From Streptacidiphilus rugosus AM-16 (GTDB lineage Bacteria > Actinomycetota > Actinomycetes > Streptomycetales > Streptomycetaceae), in the NCBI RefSeq assembly GCF_000744655.1, contig NZ_JQMJ01000004.1, positions 6,634,001 to 6,698,000 of the forward strand: DNA of 64,000 bases. Reading direction: 5' to 3'. The position numbers and the translations under genes were made by a program. This document shows positions 1-8,864 of this stretch, one piece after another (the stretch's first letter is position 1; each line of letters opens with the position of its first letter). The notes under the pieces were generated by a model. That model was not told the origin of the DNA. It did no database searches and was given only the letters and a program-made list of their open reading frames with translations.

Positions 1-1
1 G

Positions 2-196
2 ATCCTGGTGACGCACAACCTCAACAACGCCCAACTGGCCGACCGGATCGTCTGCATGGAGAAAGGCCGGATCACCCAGAGCGGCACCTTCGCCGAACTG
101 GTCCAAGCTCCGGGGCTGTTCCGCTCCCTGTGGGACCTGCAGAACGACCGCACCGTCCCCGCCCCGCGTCGTCCCGGCGACGCCCCGGCCCCGTGA
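2..196 (+). CDS. ABC transporter ATP-binding protein, C-terminal fragment
   Basis: The reading frame is open from the window edge and ends at 196. The first residues read ILVTHNLNNAQLADRI, which is the H-loop (switch histidine) region of an ABC ATPase. It is followed by VCMEKGRITQSGTFAEL, the usual tail giving the 'is it on or off' loop after the D-loop/H-loop. Only about 64 residues are in the window, so substrate and subfamily cannot be read. The 'GRITQSGTFAELV' ending is typical of exporter-type ATPase domains (possibly a fused TM-NBD half transporter), but this is inference. The end is proline-rich and disordered. Confidence 0.8.
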   Translation: MLVTHNLNNAQLADRIVCMEKGRITQSGTFAELVQAPGLFRSLWDLQNDRTVPAPRRPGDAPAP

Positions 197-246
197 TCAG
201 GTCCGCGCGTCGTCCCGGATCGCGACCGGGGCGACGGGCCGGGGCG

Positions 247-1215
247 TCAGCGCTCCCGCCCGCGTGGCTTCAGTCGCAGCGCGGGCAGCTCCGGCGCGGG
301 AATCGGGGCCCCGTCGAAGCCGTGCACGACGCCGAAGCGCTCGCCGTGCATCCACTCCGCACGCGCCGCCGCGATGTCCTCGTGGCTCCTGGCCACGAAG
401 TTCCACCACATGACGAGCTTCTCCTCGAAGGGCTCGCCACCGAGCAGCATCACGCTCGCCGGACCGTCGTCCGCGCGGAGCGGCAGTTCGCGGCGGCCGC
501 AGCCCAGGTAGAGCATCGAGCCGGGCTCCACCCGGACGCCGTCGACGACCGCCGCGCCGGACATGGCCAGCACGGCGTACTCGAAGTCGGGGTGCAGCGG
601 GAGGCGGGCGTCCGCGCCGTCGGCGAGCGTGAGGTCGGCGCCCATCAGCGGGCTGAAGACGCGGCCGGGCGAGGTCGCACCGTCCAGGGAGCCGAGAATC
701 AGTGTCGCGTCGACGCCCTGCCCCTGCACCCGGGGCAGCTCGGCGTGGTGCTCGAAGGCCGGCTCGGTGAACCGGTGCTCGTCGGGGAGCGCGACCCACA
801 GCTGCGCGCCGTGCAGCCACTTCCCGTGCGCGGCGGGGGACTGCTCCGAGTGCGAGATCGCCCGGCCCGCCGTCATCAGTCCGAGCTCCCGCGGGCGCAC
901 GGTCTGGACCGTGCCGAGGCTGTCCCGGTGTTCGACCAGGCCGTCGTGCAGCCAGCTCACCGTCTGCAGTCCGATGTGCGGATGCGGCGCCACCTGCATG
1001 CCCGGCTCGCGTTCGATGTCGTCGGGCCCGTACTGGTCGACGAAGCACCAGGCGCCCACCATCCGGCGCCCCAGATTCGGCAGCAGCCGCCTGACGACCG
1101 TGCTTTCACCCAGGGGGACCTGTTTCCCCGTCAACAGCTCCCGTACCGGTTGAGCGGCGACATCCTCACGGCCGCCGCAGACGCTCGGCTCGGGCTTCAG
1201 GTCGAGGTTGCTCAT
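247..1215 (-). CDS. Pirin family protein (cupin metalloprotein)
   Basis: This is a 322-residue bicupin of the pirin/quercetin 2,3-dioxygenase-like family, probably cytoplasmic. The N-terminal cupin carries the pirin signature: HPHIGLQT at residues 78-85 and SHSE at 121-124. His78, His80, His122 and Glu124 therefore match the 2-His, His, Glu iron ligands of pirins. The second cupin (about 180-300) ends with the family's 'GGEPFEEKLVMWWNFV' region. Some pirins are quercetinases and others are redox-sensing regulators; the sequence does not decide between these. It starts at an ATG at 1215 and lies downstream of oxyR on the same strand with a 25-base gap. It could therefore be in the oxyR transcript, which would fit an oxidative-stress role (inference). 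Confidence 0.9.
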   Translation of the reverse strand: MSNLDLKPEPSVCGGREDVAAQPVRELLTGKQVPLGESTVVRRLLPNLGRRMVGAWCFVDQYGPDDIEREPGMQVAPHPHIGLQTVSWLHDGLVEHRDSLGTVQTVRPRELGLMTAGRAISHSEQSPAAHGKWLHGAQLWVALPDEHRFTEPAFEHHAELPRVQGQGVDATLILGSLDGATSPGRVFSPLMGADLTLADGADARLPLHPDFEYAVLAMSGAAVVDGVRVEPGSMLYLGCGRRELPLRADDGPASVMLLGGEPFEEKLVMWWNFVARSHEDIAAARAEWMHGERFGVVHGFDGAPIPAPELPALRLKPRGRER

Positions 1216-1240
1216 GGGGCTCAGCGTAGGCCCCGGCGGT

Positions 1241-2185
1241 TCACGGCCGGATGATCCGCACCGGCAGTTCCGCCACCGCCTCGCGCAGCGACTCCGCGAA
1301 GCGCTCGTACTCCGCCGTGCGCGCGGAGGAGGGACGGTGCGCGAGGCCGATCCTGCGGCCGGGCGGAGGAGCGGAGAAACCGGTCGCGGACAGGCCCGCC
1401 GCCCGCCCGGTCTCCACGGCCACCGCCGTCGCGGGCAGCAGCGTCACGCCCAGGCCGCCCGCCACCAGCTGCACCAGCGTCGACAGCCCCGCCGCCCTGG
1501 TCGCGCCCGGCTCGGCGCCGACCTCGCGACAGAGGTCGAGCGCCTGGTCCCGCAGGCAGTGGCCCTCCTCCAGCAGCAGCACGTCCAGGTCGAGCAGCAC
1601 GTCGCGGGGGACGTCGTGGCGACCGGCGAGCTCGTGGTCGGGCGGGGTGACCAGGACGAAGTCCTCGTCGTAGAGCGGGATGTCCACCAGTCCCGCCCCG
1701 GCCGGAAGGGCGAGCAGCAGCAGGTCGAGACGGCCGGTGGCCACCCCGTCCAGCAGCTGGTGCGTCCGCTCCTCGTGGACGTGCAGGTCCAGGTCCGGGT
1801 AGTGGTCGCGGGCCAGGCGCAGCACGGTGGGCAGCAGGTAGGGCGCGATGGTCGGGATCACCCCGAGGTGCAGCGGCCCGGTGAACGGCCGCCGCGAGGA
1901 CTCGACCTCCTCGGTCAGCGCGTTCAGCGCGCCGAGGACGGCGCGGGCGTGCACGGCCACCCGCTCGCCCAGGGGTGTGATGATCACTTTGCGGGTGGTC
2001 CGCTCGACGAGCTGGACCCCGAGCGACTCCTCCAGCGCCGCGACCGCGCCGGACAGCGCGGGCTGGCTCATCCGCAGGCCGGCCGCGGCCTCACGGAAAT
2101 GGCGGTGTTCGGCCACCGCGGCGAAGGCGCGAAGCTGGGCGACGCTGGGCGTGCGGGCGGTACGGGTGGTGCGGGCCTTGCTGAT
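1241..2185 (-). CDS. oxyR: LysR-family peroxide sensor OxyR, start codon ambiguous
   Basis: This is a LysR-type regulator with an N-terminal winged HTH and a C-terminal substrate-binding-like domain. The two redox cysteines are present in GHCLRDQALDLC (Cys210 and Cys219 when numbered from the upstream start), the spacing of the H2O2-sensing disulfide of OxyR. It is divergent from ahpC-ahpD, the classical target. The only canonical in-frame start is a GTG at 2116, which would cut off the beginning of the HTH (TPSVAQLRAFAA). The frame is open upstream to 2185 with no ATG/GTG/TTG, and a GGAGGA sits just before an ATC at 2185. I therefore extend the gene to 2185 (314 residues) as an ATC start; the alternative is the truncated 2116 start. 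Confidence 0.85.
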   Translation of the reverse strand: MSKARTTRTARTPSVAQLRAFAAVAEHRHFREAAAGLRMSQPALSGAVAALEESLGVQLVERTTRKVIITPLGERVAVHARAVLGALNALTEEVESSRRPFTGPLHLGVIPTIAPYLLPTVLRLARDHYPDLDLHVHEERTHQLLDGVATGRLDLLLLALPAGAGLVDIPLYDEDFVLVTPPDHELAGRHDVPRDVLLDLDVLLLEEGHCLRDQALDLCREVGAEPGATRAAGLSTLVQLVAGGLGVTLLPATAVAVETGRAAGLSATGFSAPPPGRRIGLAHRPSSARTAEYERFAESLREAVAELPVRIIRP

Positions 2186-2290
2186 AACTTCCTCCGATCA
2201 ACTGCTTCCACTGTAGCTATTTCACTGATCAATGTCCGACATGCGAGATTGAGCGGGTACCTCACTCATCCCTCAGAGGAGATCACCCCC
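2186..2290. promoter_or_regulatory. oxyR-ahpC divergent regulatory region
   Basis: This 105-base stretch separates the divergent oxyR and ahpC coding starts. It is AT-rich compared with its surroundings (especially 2195-2240) and has two copies of GATCAA 31 bases apart. By family knowledge, OxyR should bind here to control both directions. I cannot place the operator or the -10/-35 boxes with confidence. The ahpC ribosome site GAGGAG is at 2276-2281. Confidence 0.55.
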
Positions 2291-2845
2291 GTGCTCACGA
2301 TCGGCGACAAGTTCCCCGCGTACGACCTGAACGCCTGCGTCTCGCTGGAGGCCGGCAAGGAGTTCGAGTCGATCCACCACAAGTCCTACGAGGGCAAGTG
2401 GCGCGTGATCTTCTTCTGGCCGATGGACTTCACTTTCGTGTGCCCGACGGAGATCGCCGCCTTCGGCAAGCTGAACGAGGAGTTCGCCGACCGCGACGCC
2501 CAGGTCCTCGGCGTCTCCGGCGACTCCGAGTTCGTGCACCACGCCTGGCGCAAGGACCACAAGGACCTGCGCGACCTGCCCTTCCCGATGCTGGCCGACA
2601 TCAAGCACGAGCTGATGCGCGACTGCGGCGTCGAGGCCCCGGACGGCACGGCGCAGCGCGCGGTCTTCATCGTCGACCCGAACAACGAGATCCAGTTCGT
2701 GATGGTCACCGCCGGCTCCGTGGGCCGCAACCCCAAGGAGGTCCTGCGGGTCCTCGACGCGCTGCAGACCGACGAGCTGTGCCCGTGCAACTGGAACAAG
2801 GGCGAGCAGACGCTGGACGCCGGCGCGCTGCTCGCGGGCGAGTGA
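2291..2845 (+). CDS. ahpC: Alkyl hydroperoxide reductase AhpC (peroxiredoxin)
   Basis: This 184-residue typical 2-Cys peroxiredoxin reduces H2O2, organic peroxides and peroxynitrite in the cytoplasm. The peroxidatic cysteine is Cys51 in FTFVCPTE. The resolving-cysteine region near the C-terminus reads DELCPCNW. The GTG start at 2291 is chosen because GAGGAG lies 9 bases upstream and the protein then begins [13 protein letters not shown], as in actinobacterial AhpC. The gene is followed after 4 bases by ahpD, so the two are co-transcribed. OxyR, encoded divergently, is the expected regulator. In actinobacteria AhpD, rather than AhpF, recycles AhpC. Confidence 0.97.
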   Translation: MLTIGDKFPAYDLNACVSLEAGKEFESIHHKSYEGKWRVIFFWPMDFTFVCPTEIAAFGKLNEEFADRDAQVLGVSGDSEFVHHAWRKDHKDLRDLPFPMLADIKHELMRDCGVEAPDGTAQRAVFIVDPNNEIQFVMVTAGSVGRNPKEVLRVLDALQTDELCPCNWNKGEQTLDAGALLAGE

Positions 2846-2849
2846 CCGG

Positions 2850-3380
2850 ATGGCACTCGACGAACTGAAGGCGGCCCTGCCGGACTACGCCAAGGACCTC
2901 AAGCTCAACCTGGGCTCGGTCGTCGGCAACGCGGACCTGCCCCAGCAGCAGCTCTGGGGCACCGTCCTGGCCTGCGCGATCGCCTCGCGCAGCGAGCGCG
3001 TGCTGGCCGAGCTGGAGCCGGAGGCCCGGGCGAACCTCAAGCCGGAGGCGTACGACGCGGCGAAGGCCGCGGCGGCGATCATGGCGATGAACAACGTCTA
3101 CTACCGGACGCTGCATCTGCTCTCCGACAAGGAGTACGGCACGATGCGGGCCGGACTGCGGATGAACGTCATCGGCAACCCGGGCGTGGAGAAGGTCGAC
3201 TTCGAGCTGTGGTCGCTGGCGGTCTCGGCGATCAACGGCTGCGGCCAGTGCCTGGACTCCCACGAGCAGGTCCTCCGCGGTGCGGGCGTGGACCGCGAGG
3301 TCGTCCAGGCCGCGGTCAAGATCGCCGCAGTGATCCAGGCCGTCGGCGTGACGCTGGAAGCGGAATCCCGCCTCGCCTGA
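2850..3380 (+). CDS. ahpD: Alkyl hydroperoxidase AhpD
   Basis: This 176-residue carboxymuconolactone-decarboxylase-fold protein acts as the disulfide reductase/adaptor for AhpC. The active site is intact: Cys131-X2-Cys134 in [10 protein letters not shown], His138 three residues after the second cysteine, and Glu119 of the proton relay. It starts with an ATG at 2850, four bases after the ahpC stop, so translation is probably coupled. It is the last gene of the operon, and the strong hairpin at 3389-3438 follows directly. Confidence 0.96.
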   Translation: MALDELKAALPDYAKDLKLNLGSVVGNADLPQQQLWGTVLACAIASRSERVLAELEPEARANLKPEAYDAAKAAAAIMAMNNVYYRTLHLLSDKEYGTMRAGLRMNVIGNPGVEKVDFELWSLAVSAINGCGQCLDSHEQVLRGAGVDREVVQAAVKIAAVIQAVGVTLEAESRLA

Positions 3381-3388
3381 GGCGGGTC

Positions 3389-3438
3389 AAGGGGCGCGAG
3401 GCTCTGCTCGATCAATCGAGCAGAGCCTCGCGCCCCTT
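3389..3438. terminator. Long perfect hairpin between convergent ahpD and AI-2E permease
   Basis: The arms 3389-3412 and 3415-3438 are perfect 24-bp complements separated by only two bases (CA). The sequence begins AAGGGGCGCGAGG and ends CCTCGCGCCCCTT, which are the same arm sequences found in the dispersed intergenic repeats of this window. It lies 8 bases after the ahpD stop and about 77 bases before the stop of the convergent gene, so it can terminate transcription from both sides. Confidence 0.8.
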
Positions 3439-3514
3439 CGGAAGTGCAACCGGCCCACCGCCGCGAAGCGCGCCTACCGGCTCGCGCCCCTGAGCGGCTT
3501 GCAGCTGAGCGTGG

Positions 3515-4807
3515 TCACTCGGGTGCGGCGGCAGCCGCCAGCGCGGCGCGGACGTCCTCGTCGACGTGGTAGCGCTGGCGCAGGTAGCCCACCACCGTGT
3601 TGGTCACCGCGACCAGCGGCACCGCGACGATCGCACCGCCGATGCCGCCGACGATCGAGCCGCAGGCCACCGCCAGGATCACCGCGAGCGGGTGGATCCG
3701 GACCGCGCGGCCCAGGATCAGCGGCTGGAGCAGGTGGCCCTCGATCTGCTGGACGCCCAGCAGCACCGCGAGCACCAGCGCCGCCGTGATCACCCCGTGG
3801 GTGACCAGCCCGATCAGCACCGCGATCGTGCCGGTGACCAGAGCGCCCACCAGGGGGACGAACGCGCCGAGGAAGATGAGCACCGCGATCGGCATCGCCA
3901 GCGGCACACCCAGCAGATAGATGCCGATGCCGATCGACAGAGAGTCGATGAACGCCACGAGCACCGTGCCCCGCACGTACGCCGTGAGCGTCGCCCACGC
4001 CCGCGGGCCCGCGCCCGTCGCCGCGATCCGGGAGCGGACCGGCATCAGCCTGAGCACCCAGCCCCAGATCTTCTCGCCGTCGTAGAGCAGGAAGAACGTG
4101 CAGAACGCGGCGAGGAAGACACCGGTCACGATCTCCACCACCACGCTGACCGTGGAGAAGCCGAACGAGGTGATCTGGTCGCTGTTGGTGCCGACCACCT
4201 TGGTCAGCTGGTTCGCGAAGTCGTTGATCTGCTTGTCGGTGAGGTGCATCGGCCCGGTCTCCAGCCAGTGCCGGATCTGTGCGATGCCCTGCTGCACGTG
4301 GTCGGTGACCTGGTTCAGGTTGGTGCTGACCTGCCAGACCACGAACCAGGCGACCAGCGCGATGCCGACCAGACCGCCCAGGAAGGTGATGGCCGTGGCC
4401 AGGCCGCGCGGCACGCCGTGCCGGCGCAGCCAGGAGACGGTGGGCTGCAGCAGCGCGCTGATCAGCAGCGCCGCGACGAAGGCGAGCGCCACGATCCTGA
4501 GCGTGCCGACCACCTGGAGCAGCACCCAGAGCCCGGCGCCGACGACCAGCAGCCGCCAGATGCCCTCCGCCGCCACCCGGAGGGTCCACGGCACGGCCTC
4601 GGAGGCGTGCGCGGGCCGGGCCGGATAGATCGGCTCCCCGCCGGGTCCGACCGGCGGGGTGACCGGGTGGGGCACGGCCGGCACGTGGACCACCGGTTCG
4701 GGCCGGTCGTCCTTCGCGGCCTCACGCCGCTTGGCCATCCGCCCACGCCAGGCCGCCCAGCCGCCGCCGTCGCCGTCGCCTGCCATGCCGTCCGCCCCTT
4801 CGCTCAT
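3515..4807 (-). CDS. AI-2E family transporter (UPF0118/PerM-like permease)
   Basis: This integral membrane protein of about 430 residues has a hydrophilic N-terminal stretch of about 85 residues. It is followed by multiple hydrophobic helices grouped as in the AI-2E exporter/PerM family, including the central GVFLAAFCTFFLLYDG segment and the C-terminal GHLLQPLILGRAVRIHPL motif. That motif is the family signature (E-X-hh-Q-P-hh-G). Substrates differ within the family (autoinducer-2, Na+/H+ exchange) and cannot be read here. The frame is open to 4897, but the ATG at 4807 (MSEGADG) is preferred because the longer N-terminus is arginine-rich low-complexity sequence. It converges on ahpCD. Confidence 0.88.
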   Translation of the reverse strand: MSEGADGMAGDGDGGGWAAWRGRMAKRREAAKDDRPEPVVHVPAVPHPVTPPVGPGGEPIYPARPAHASEAVPWTLRVAAEGIWRLLVVGAGLWVLLQVVGTLRIVALAFVAALLISALLQPTVSWLRRHGVPRGLATAITFLGGLVGIALVAWFVVWQVSTNLNQVTDHVQQGIAQIRHWLETGPMHLTDKQINDFANQLTKVVGTNSDQITSFGFSTVSVVVEIVTGVFLAAFCTFFLLYDGEKIWGWVLRLMPVRSRIAATGAGPRAWATLTAYVRGTVLVAFIDSLSIGIGIYLLGVPLAMPIAVLIFLGAFVPLVGALVTGTIAVLIGLVTHGVITAALVLAVLLGVQQIEGHLLQPLILGRAVRIHPLAVILAVACGSIVGGIGGAIVAVPLVAVTNTVVGYLRQRYHVDEDVRAALAAAAAPE

Positions 4808-5128
4808 CCAGCCTCGGGCTCGAACGCTACCGGTTGGCCGTGAACCGCTGCGGGCAGCCCCACCGATTCGCACGCGTGCGCTGGCATGACTGTGCATGAC
4901 CGCGGATCACCGCGGGTGACCAGATCAGCATCTTTTGGGCAAAACGGAAGAAACAGGTTTACCCCGTGGTCGGGCCGGGGATCGTGCTCCACGAGGCCGT
5001 CCCGCACACGCGGCCTCTCCGTGGGAGAAGTAGGAAGCCCCCGATCGGACAGGGATCGGGGGCTTCCACGCGCTCGGTGCAGGCCGGTACGCAGGCGAGG
5101 TCTCCGCGGCGGTGCCGCGGACCGCCTC
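4808..5128. other. Intergenic stretch without a gene
   Basis: I see no credible coding sequence here. The part near 4925-4975 is relatively AT-rich (around ATCTTTTGGGCAAAACGG) and may hold the promoter of the AI-2E permease gene. The right half contains the strong terminator hairpin at 5033-5067. Confidence 0.5.
5033..5067 (-). terminator. Rho-independent-type hairpin downstream of the transglycosylase gene
   Basis: The arms GGAAGCCCCCGATC (5033-5046) and its exact complement (5054-5067) enclose a 7-base loop. It lies about 60 bases beyond the stop of the minus-strand lytic transglycosylase-like gene. No T-run is obvious, as is common in streptomycete terminators. Confidence 0.8.
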
Positions 5129-5788
5129 CTAGTACCAGCTGTGGGCCTGCCAGAAGGACCAGGCGCCGCAGGGGCTGCCGTAGCGGGAGTTCATGTAGTT
5201 CAGGCCCCACTTTATCTGCGTCGCGGGGTTGGTCCGCCAGTCGGCGCCGGCCGAGGCCATCTTGCTGCCCGGCAGGGCCTGGACCAGGCCGTAGGCGCCC
5301 GAGGCGGCATTGGTGGCCGTGTAGCTCCAGCCGCTCTCACGCTTCACGATCTGGCTGAAGCAGGCGAACTGGTTGGTGTTCCCGATGATCGAGGCGGCCA
5401 GGGCCTGCACCGATCCGGGAGAGTAGGAAACCAGCTGCTGGCGCTGCTGCTCCGCAGCACGCGACGCGGCGGCCGCCTGCTTGGCGCGCTGCTCGGCTGC
5501 GGCCTTCGCGTGGGCGGCGTCGGCCGCCTTGGCGCGGGCCGCTTCGGCGGCGGCCTTCTGCGCGGTCACGAGCGCGGCGGACTGCTGCGCGTCGCTCTGG
5601 CGCGACAGGTTGTCGGCGACGATCTGCGAAGAGGAGCCCGCAGGGATGTCGGCAAGCAGGGTCGATCCTGCGACATCGGACACCTGGGTCGGCTTCTCGT
5701 CGCCAGAGGCGACACCGACGACGGCGCCGACAGCAGTCACAGCGGTGGCGGAGGCCACGGCCATTCCCCGAACCGAAATCCGGTTCAC
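5129..5788 (-). CDS. Secreted protein with C-terminal lytic transglycosylase (SLT) fold
   Basis: This 219-residue exported protein has an N-terminal signal segment (MAVASATAVTAVGAVVGVASG). It is followed by an Ala-rich coiled-coil-like region (about 55-125) with many AAAEAARAKAADAAHAKAA-type repeats. The C-terminal domain of about 85 residues contains IVKRESGW, GAYGLVQALPGSKMA and QIKWGLNYMNSRYGSPCGAWSFW. The Glu in the RESGW motif is the catalytic acid expected of SLT/Rpf-like peptidoglycan-cleaving enzymes. The GTG at 5788 is chosen because GAAGGA precedes it and the signal peptide then starts properly; the frame is open further upstream. The likely role is cell-wall remodelling outside the membrane. 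Confidence 0.87.
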   Translation of the reverse strand: MNRISVRGMAVASATAVTAVGAVVGVASGDEKPTQVSDVAGSTLLADIPAGSSSQIVADNLSRQSDAQQSAALVTAQKAAAEAARAKAADAAHAKAAAEQRAKQAAAASRAAEQQRQQLVSYSPGSVQALAASIIGNTNQFACFSQIVKRESGWSYTATNAASGAYGLVQALPGSKMASAGADWRTNPATQIKWGLNYMNSRYGSPCGAWSFWQAHSWY

Positions 5789-6202
5789 ATGGTTTCCTTC
5801 CAGCGTCGCCCGCGTGGTGACCGAACGGACGAACCCCGCCCCTGACGCTGGCCTCCCCGGTGCACTGGTCACGGAAGCGCGGGCCCGCAACGCTCCGGTC
5901 TCCCGGGGCGTCTACTGATCGGGCGGCGTGCGGCCTCACGTTGTTCAGTTGTGGTGAGCGGAACGCAAGCTGGGTGGTACTCAGCTGACGCTGATGGGTG
6001 GTGCGCTTGCACGCCATGCCGCACGCAGGGCCTGACAGACCCCACACACTGCCGCACCGCGGCGCGCAAGCGCAATTCCCGGCTGAGTGGCGAAACTCAC
6101 ACGGCCCAGTGCACCGCTAAATCCCGCCAGTCACTCGCCTATCGTCTGACGAATCGTTACGATGCTGTGCCCTTCCGGCTCAGAGGGTCGATTCGGGGCG
6201 AC
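5789..6202 (-). promoter_or_regulatory. Long leader/promoter region of the transglycosylase gene
   Basis: These 414 non-coding bases separate the transglycosylase start from the end of the PhoH gene (both minus strand). Next to the ribosome site is an inverted repeat: CCAGCGTC (5800-5807) and GACGCTGG (5844-5851), an 8-bp stem with a 36-base loop. It could occlude the start and act as a leader switch. Streptomycete cell-wall hydrolase genes often carry c-di-AMP (ydaO-type) leaders, but I could not find the conserved GGGUGAA and GGGGGA-type core, so I do not call one. Confidence 0.4.
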
Positions 6203-7525
6203 TCAGGGGTGAATGTCCTCCAACATTTCGGTCACCAGTGCGGCGATCGGAGAACGCTCCGAGCGGCTGAGCGTCACGTGCGCGAAGAGCGGATGGCCCT
6301 TCAGCTTCTCGACGACCGCGACGACACCGTCGTACCGACCGACCCTCAGGTTGTCGCGCTGGGCGACATCATGGGTCAAAACGACCCGCGATCCCTGGCC
6401 AATTCGGGACAAGACGGTCAACAGCACGTTCCGCTCCAGCGACTGCGCCTCGTCCACGATCACGAAGGCGTCGTGGAGCGAGCGACCGCGGATGTGGGTG
6501 AGCGGGAGCACCTCCAACATCCCGCGGGAGAGCACCTCCTCGATCACGTCCGGAGTGGTCACCGCCGAGAGCGTGTCGAAGACGGCCTGGGCCCAGGGGC
6601 CCATCTTCTCCGACTCGGAACCGGGCAGGTAGCCCAACTCCTGACCGCCCACCGCGTACAGCGGCCGGAAGACCATCACCTTGCGGTGCTGCTGCCGCTC
6701 CAGGACGGCCTCCAGGCCGGCGCAGAGCGCCAACGCGGACTTGCCGGTGCCGGCCCGCCCGCCCAGCGAGACGATGCCGACCTCCTGGTCCATCAGCAGG
6801 TCCAGCGCGACGCGCTGTTCGGCGCTGCGACCGCGCAGCCCGAAGGCCTCACGGTCCCCGCGTACAAGGCGCACCCGACCGTCCGCCGTGACCCGCCCGA
6901 GCGCGCGACCGCGCTCCGAGGTCAGTACCAGACCGGTATGAACCGGGAGTTCCCGGGCGTCCGCGATGTCCACGACGTCACTCGTGAACAGTCCGTCAAC
7001 CTCCTCGGCACTGACGGCCAACTCGGACATTCCGGTCCAACCGGAGGTGATGGCCAGCTCCGCCCGGTACTCCTCGGCCAGCAGGCCGACCGACGAGGCC
7101 TTCACCCGAAGCGGCAGGTCCTTGGAGACGACGGTGACGTCGTACCCCTCGGCCTGCAGGTTCCTCGCCACCGCGAGGATCCTGGTGTCGGCGTCGCCCA
7201 GCCGGTAGCCGGCGGGGAGAACGGAGGGATCGGTGTGGTTCAGCTCGACCCTGATCGTGCCGCCGAGGTCGCCCACGGGGATGGGCGCGTCCAGCCGGCC
7301 GTAGCGGACCCGGTAGTCGTCGAGCAGACGCAGGGCCTGCCTGGCGAAGTAGCCGAGCTCCGGGTGGTGCCGCTTGGCTTCCAACTCGGTCACCACGACC
7401 ACGGGCAGCACGACCTCGTGCTCCTCGAACCTGGTCATGGCGCTCGGGTCAGCCAGCAGGACACTGGTGTCGAGGACGTACGTGCGCCGGTCGTGCATGC
7501 TCCGGCGGCTCTTGGAACTGACCAC
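6203..7525 (-). CDS. PIN-PhoH fusion protein (YlaK/PhoH2-type ATPase)
   Basis: This cytoplasmic protein of about 440 residues has two parts. The N-terminal PIN nuclease domain (about 15-150) has acidic residues in [17 protein letters not shown] and DADTRILA. The C-terminal PhoH P-loop ATPase domain (about 235-440) has Walker [13 protein letters not shown] and Walker [13 protein letters not shown]-PhoH proteins of mycobacteria are RNA helicase/RNases, so RNA unwinding plus cleavage is the likely activity. The GTG at 7525 has GGGAGG just upstream and gives [16 protein letters not shown]. The longer frame to 7597 adds Gly/Arg-rich sequence and is less likely. Confidence 0.92.
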   Translation of the reverse strand: MVSSKSRRSMHDRRTYVLDTSVLLADPSAMTRFEEHEVVLPVVVVTELEAKRHHPELGYFARQALRLLDDYRVRYGRLDAPIPVGDLGGTIRVELNHTDPSVLPAGYRLGDADTRILAVARNLQAEGYDVTVVSKDLPLRVKASSVGLLAEEYRAELAITSGWTGMSELAVSAEEVDGLFTSDVVDIADARELPVHTGLVLTSERGRALGRVTADGRVRLVRGDREAFGLRGRSAEQRVALDLLMDQEVGIVSLGGRAGTGKSALALCAGLEAVLERQQHRKVMVFRPLYAVGGQELGYLPGSESEKMGPWAQAVFDTLSAVTTPDVIEEVLSRGMLEVLPLTHIRGRSLHDAFVIVDEAQSLERNVLLTVLSRIGQGSRVVLTHDVAQRDNLRVGRYDGVVAVVEKLKGHPLFAHVTLSRSERSPIAALVTEMLEDIHP

Positions 7526-7735
7526 AGGGCCTCCCGGGCGAGTGGCCCGCTGCCACCCGCGGTCGCCGTGCCCCCCTGCCCCGATGGCCGAGGTCACGGT
7601 CTGACTCGGGTATTCCCCTCGATCGGCAAAGCCATGCAGAAGTCGGAATCTTGCTGATTACTGTTCACGAACCGGCCAGCCGCACCCACCCCAGGGCACG
7701 GAGCGCACCTCGCGACGGTCCGGTGGCGGCACCTT

Positions 7736-7960
7736 CAGGGGCGCGAGGAACTGCGCGCCTTCGGCGCGAGGGCGCGACACCTCACAGCAGAGGCCTGGTT
7801 GCACTGCCCAGGGGCGCGAGGCCCTGCCGATTGGCGGCTCCGCCGCGTGGGCGCGACAAGCCACCCACGCAGGTAGAGCCCCGAACGCGCGGGGCCGTCC
7901 GCATGTCAGTGATTTCTCGCGCAGTTCCTCGCGCCCCTGGGCAGCCGCAACTGGGCCGGC
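7736..7960. repeat. Intergenic inverted-repeat element, copy 2
   Basis: This is a member of the dispersed family with arms GGGGCGCGAGGAACTGCGCG (from about 7740) and the complementary GCGCAGTTCCTCGCGCCCC (to about 7939). It contains the shared core GACAAGCCACCCACGCAGG and AGAGCCCCGAACGCGC (about 7855-7895). It also has a sub-unit, GGTTGCACTGCCCAGGGGCGCGAGG, similar to units in copies 5 and 6. It lies between the 5' end of the PhoH gene and the 3' end of the prenyltransferase gene; no gene is visible in the whole 7526-7976 gap. Confidence 0.75.
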
Positions 7961-7976
7961 GTCGGAAAGAGCGGCG

Positions 7977-8768
7977 TCAGCCGCCGTAGCGGCGGTTGCG
8001 GGCGGCGTAGTCGCGCAGGGCGCGGAGGAAGTCGACCTTGCGGAAGGCCGGCCAGTACGCCTCGCAGAAGTAGAACTCCGAGTGCGCCGACTGCCACAGC
8101 AGGAACCCGGAGAGGCGCTGCTCCCCGGACGTTCGGATGACCAGGTCCGGGTCCGGCTGGCCGGACGTGTACAGATGACGGGCGATCTGCTCCACGTCGA
8201 TCATCTCGGCGACCTGCTCCAGCGGCGTCCCCGCCGCCGCCTGCTCCTGGAGCAGCTTGCGCACCGCCTCGGCGATCTCGTGCCGGCCGCCGTAGCCGAC
8301 GGCGACGTTGACGATGAGTCCGTCACGGTCCGCCGTCTCCTGGTCCGCCGCCTTCAGGACCGCGGCGGTCGACTCGGGGAGGAGGTCCAGTGCGCCGACC
8401 GGGTGGACCCGCCAGCGGCCCTCGGCCGCCATGCCGCGGACGGCCTCCTCGATGATGCCGAGCAGCGGTACCAGCTCGTCGGCCGGGCGGGTCAGGTTGT
8501 CCGTGGACAGCAGCCAGAGCGTGACCACCTCGACGCCGGTCTCCTCGCACCAGCCGAGGAACTCGGGGATCTTGTCCGCACCGGTCTGGTGGCCGTCCGC
8601 CGTGGACATGCCCGCCGCGCGGGCCCAGCGGCGGTTGCCGTCCAGCATGACGCCGACGTGTCGTGGGACCCGGGCACGGTCGAGGTGGGCCTCGACGCGC
8701 TGACCGTAGAGACCGTAGACGGCGTTCCGGAGCAGCGGCGTGCGCCGGACCAGCTTTCCGAGATCCAT
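7977..8768 (-). CDS. Short cis-prenyltransferase (isoprenyl diphosphate synthase, UppS family)
   Basis: This soluble enzyme of 263 residues condenses isopentenyl diphosphate onto an allylic primer with cis stereochemistry. It carries VMLDGNRRWAR (catalytic Asp43) followed by GH and the C-terminal DLVIRTSGEQRLSGFLLWQSAHSEF region (Arg/Ser/Glu binding the diphosphates and Mg2+). Actinobacteria usually have two or more such enzymes: a long-chain one for undecaprenyl/decaprenyl diphosphate and a short-chain one making Z-prenyl products. The chain length here cannot be read with certainty. The ATG at 8768 (MDLGKLVRRTP) is chosen; the frame extends to 8807. Confidence 0.92.
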   Translation of the reverse strand: MDLGKLVRRTPLLRNAVYGLYGQRVEAHLDRARVPRHVGVMLDGNRRWARAAGMSTADGHQTGADKIPEFLGWCEETGVEVVTLWLLSTDNLTRPADELVPLLGIIEEAVRGMAAEGRWRVHPVGALDLLPESTAAVLKAADQETADRDGLIVNVAVGYGGRHEIAEAVRKLLQEQAAAGTPLEQVAEMIDVEQIARHLYTSGQPDPDLVIRTSGEQRLSGFLLWQSAHSEFYFCEAYWPAFRKVDFLRALRDYAARNRRYGG

Positions 8769-8864
8769 GACGTCGGCCCCTCCAAGTGCTCGCCCGTGCG
8801 GGGTCACCCTACTCCCCGCCGGTTAATGTTCAGTGAGGAGACAAATTCCGATGGAGAGGCCCCC

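Noticed and set aside
5789-5960. c-di-AMP (ydaO) riboswitch before the transglycosylase gene
   Set aside because: The location fits, but the conserved GGGUGAA and GGGGGA core could not be found; only an 8-bp hairpin is visible.
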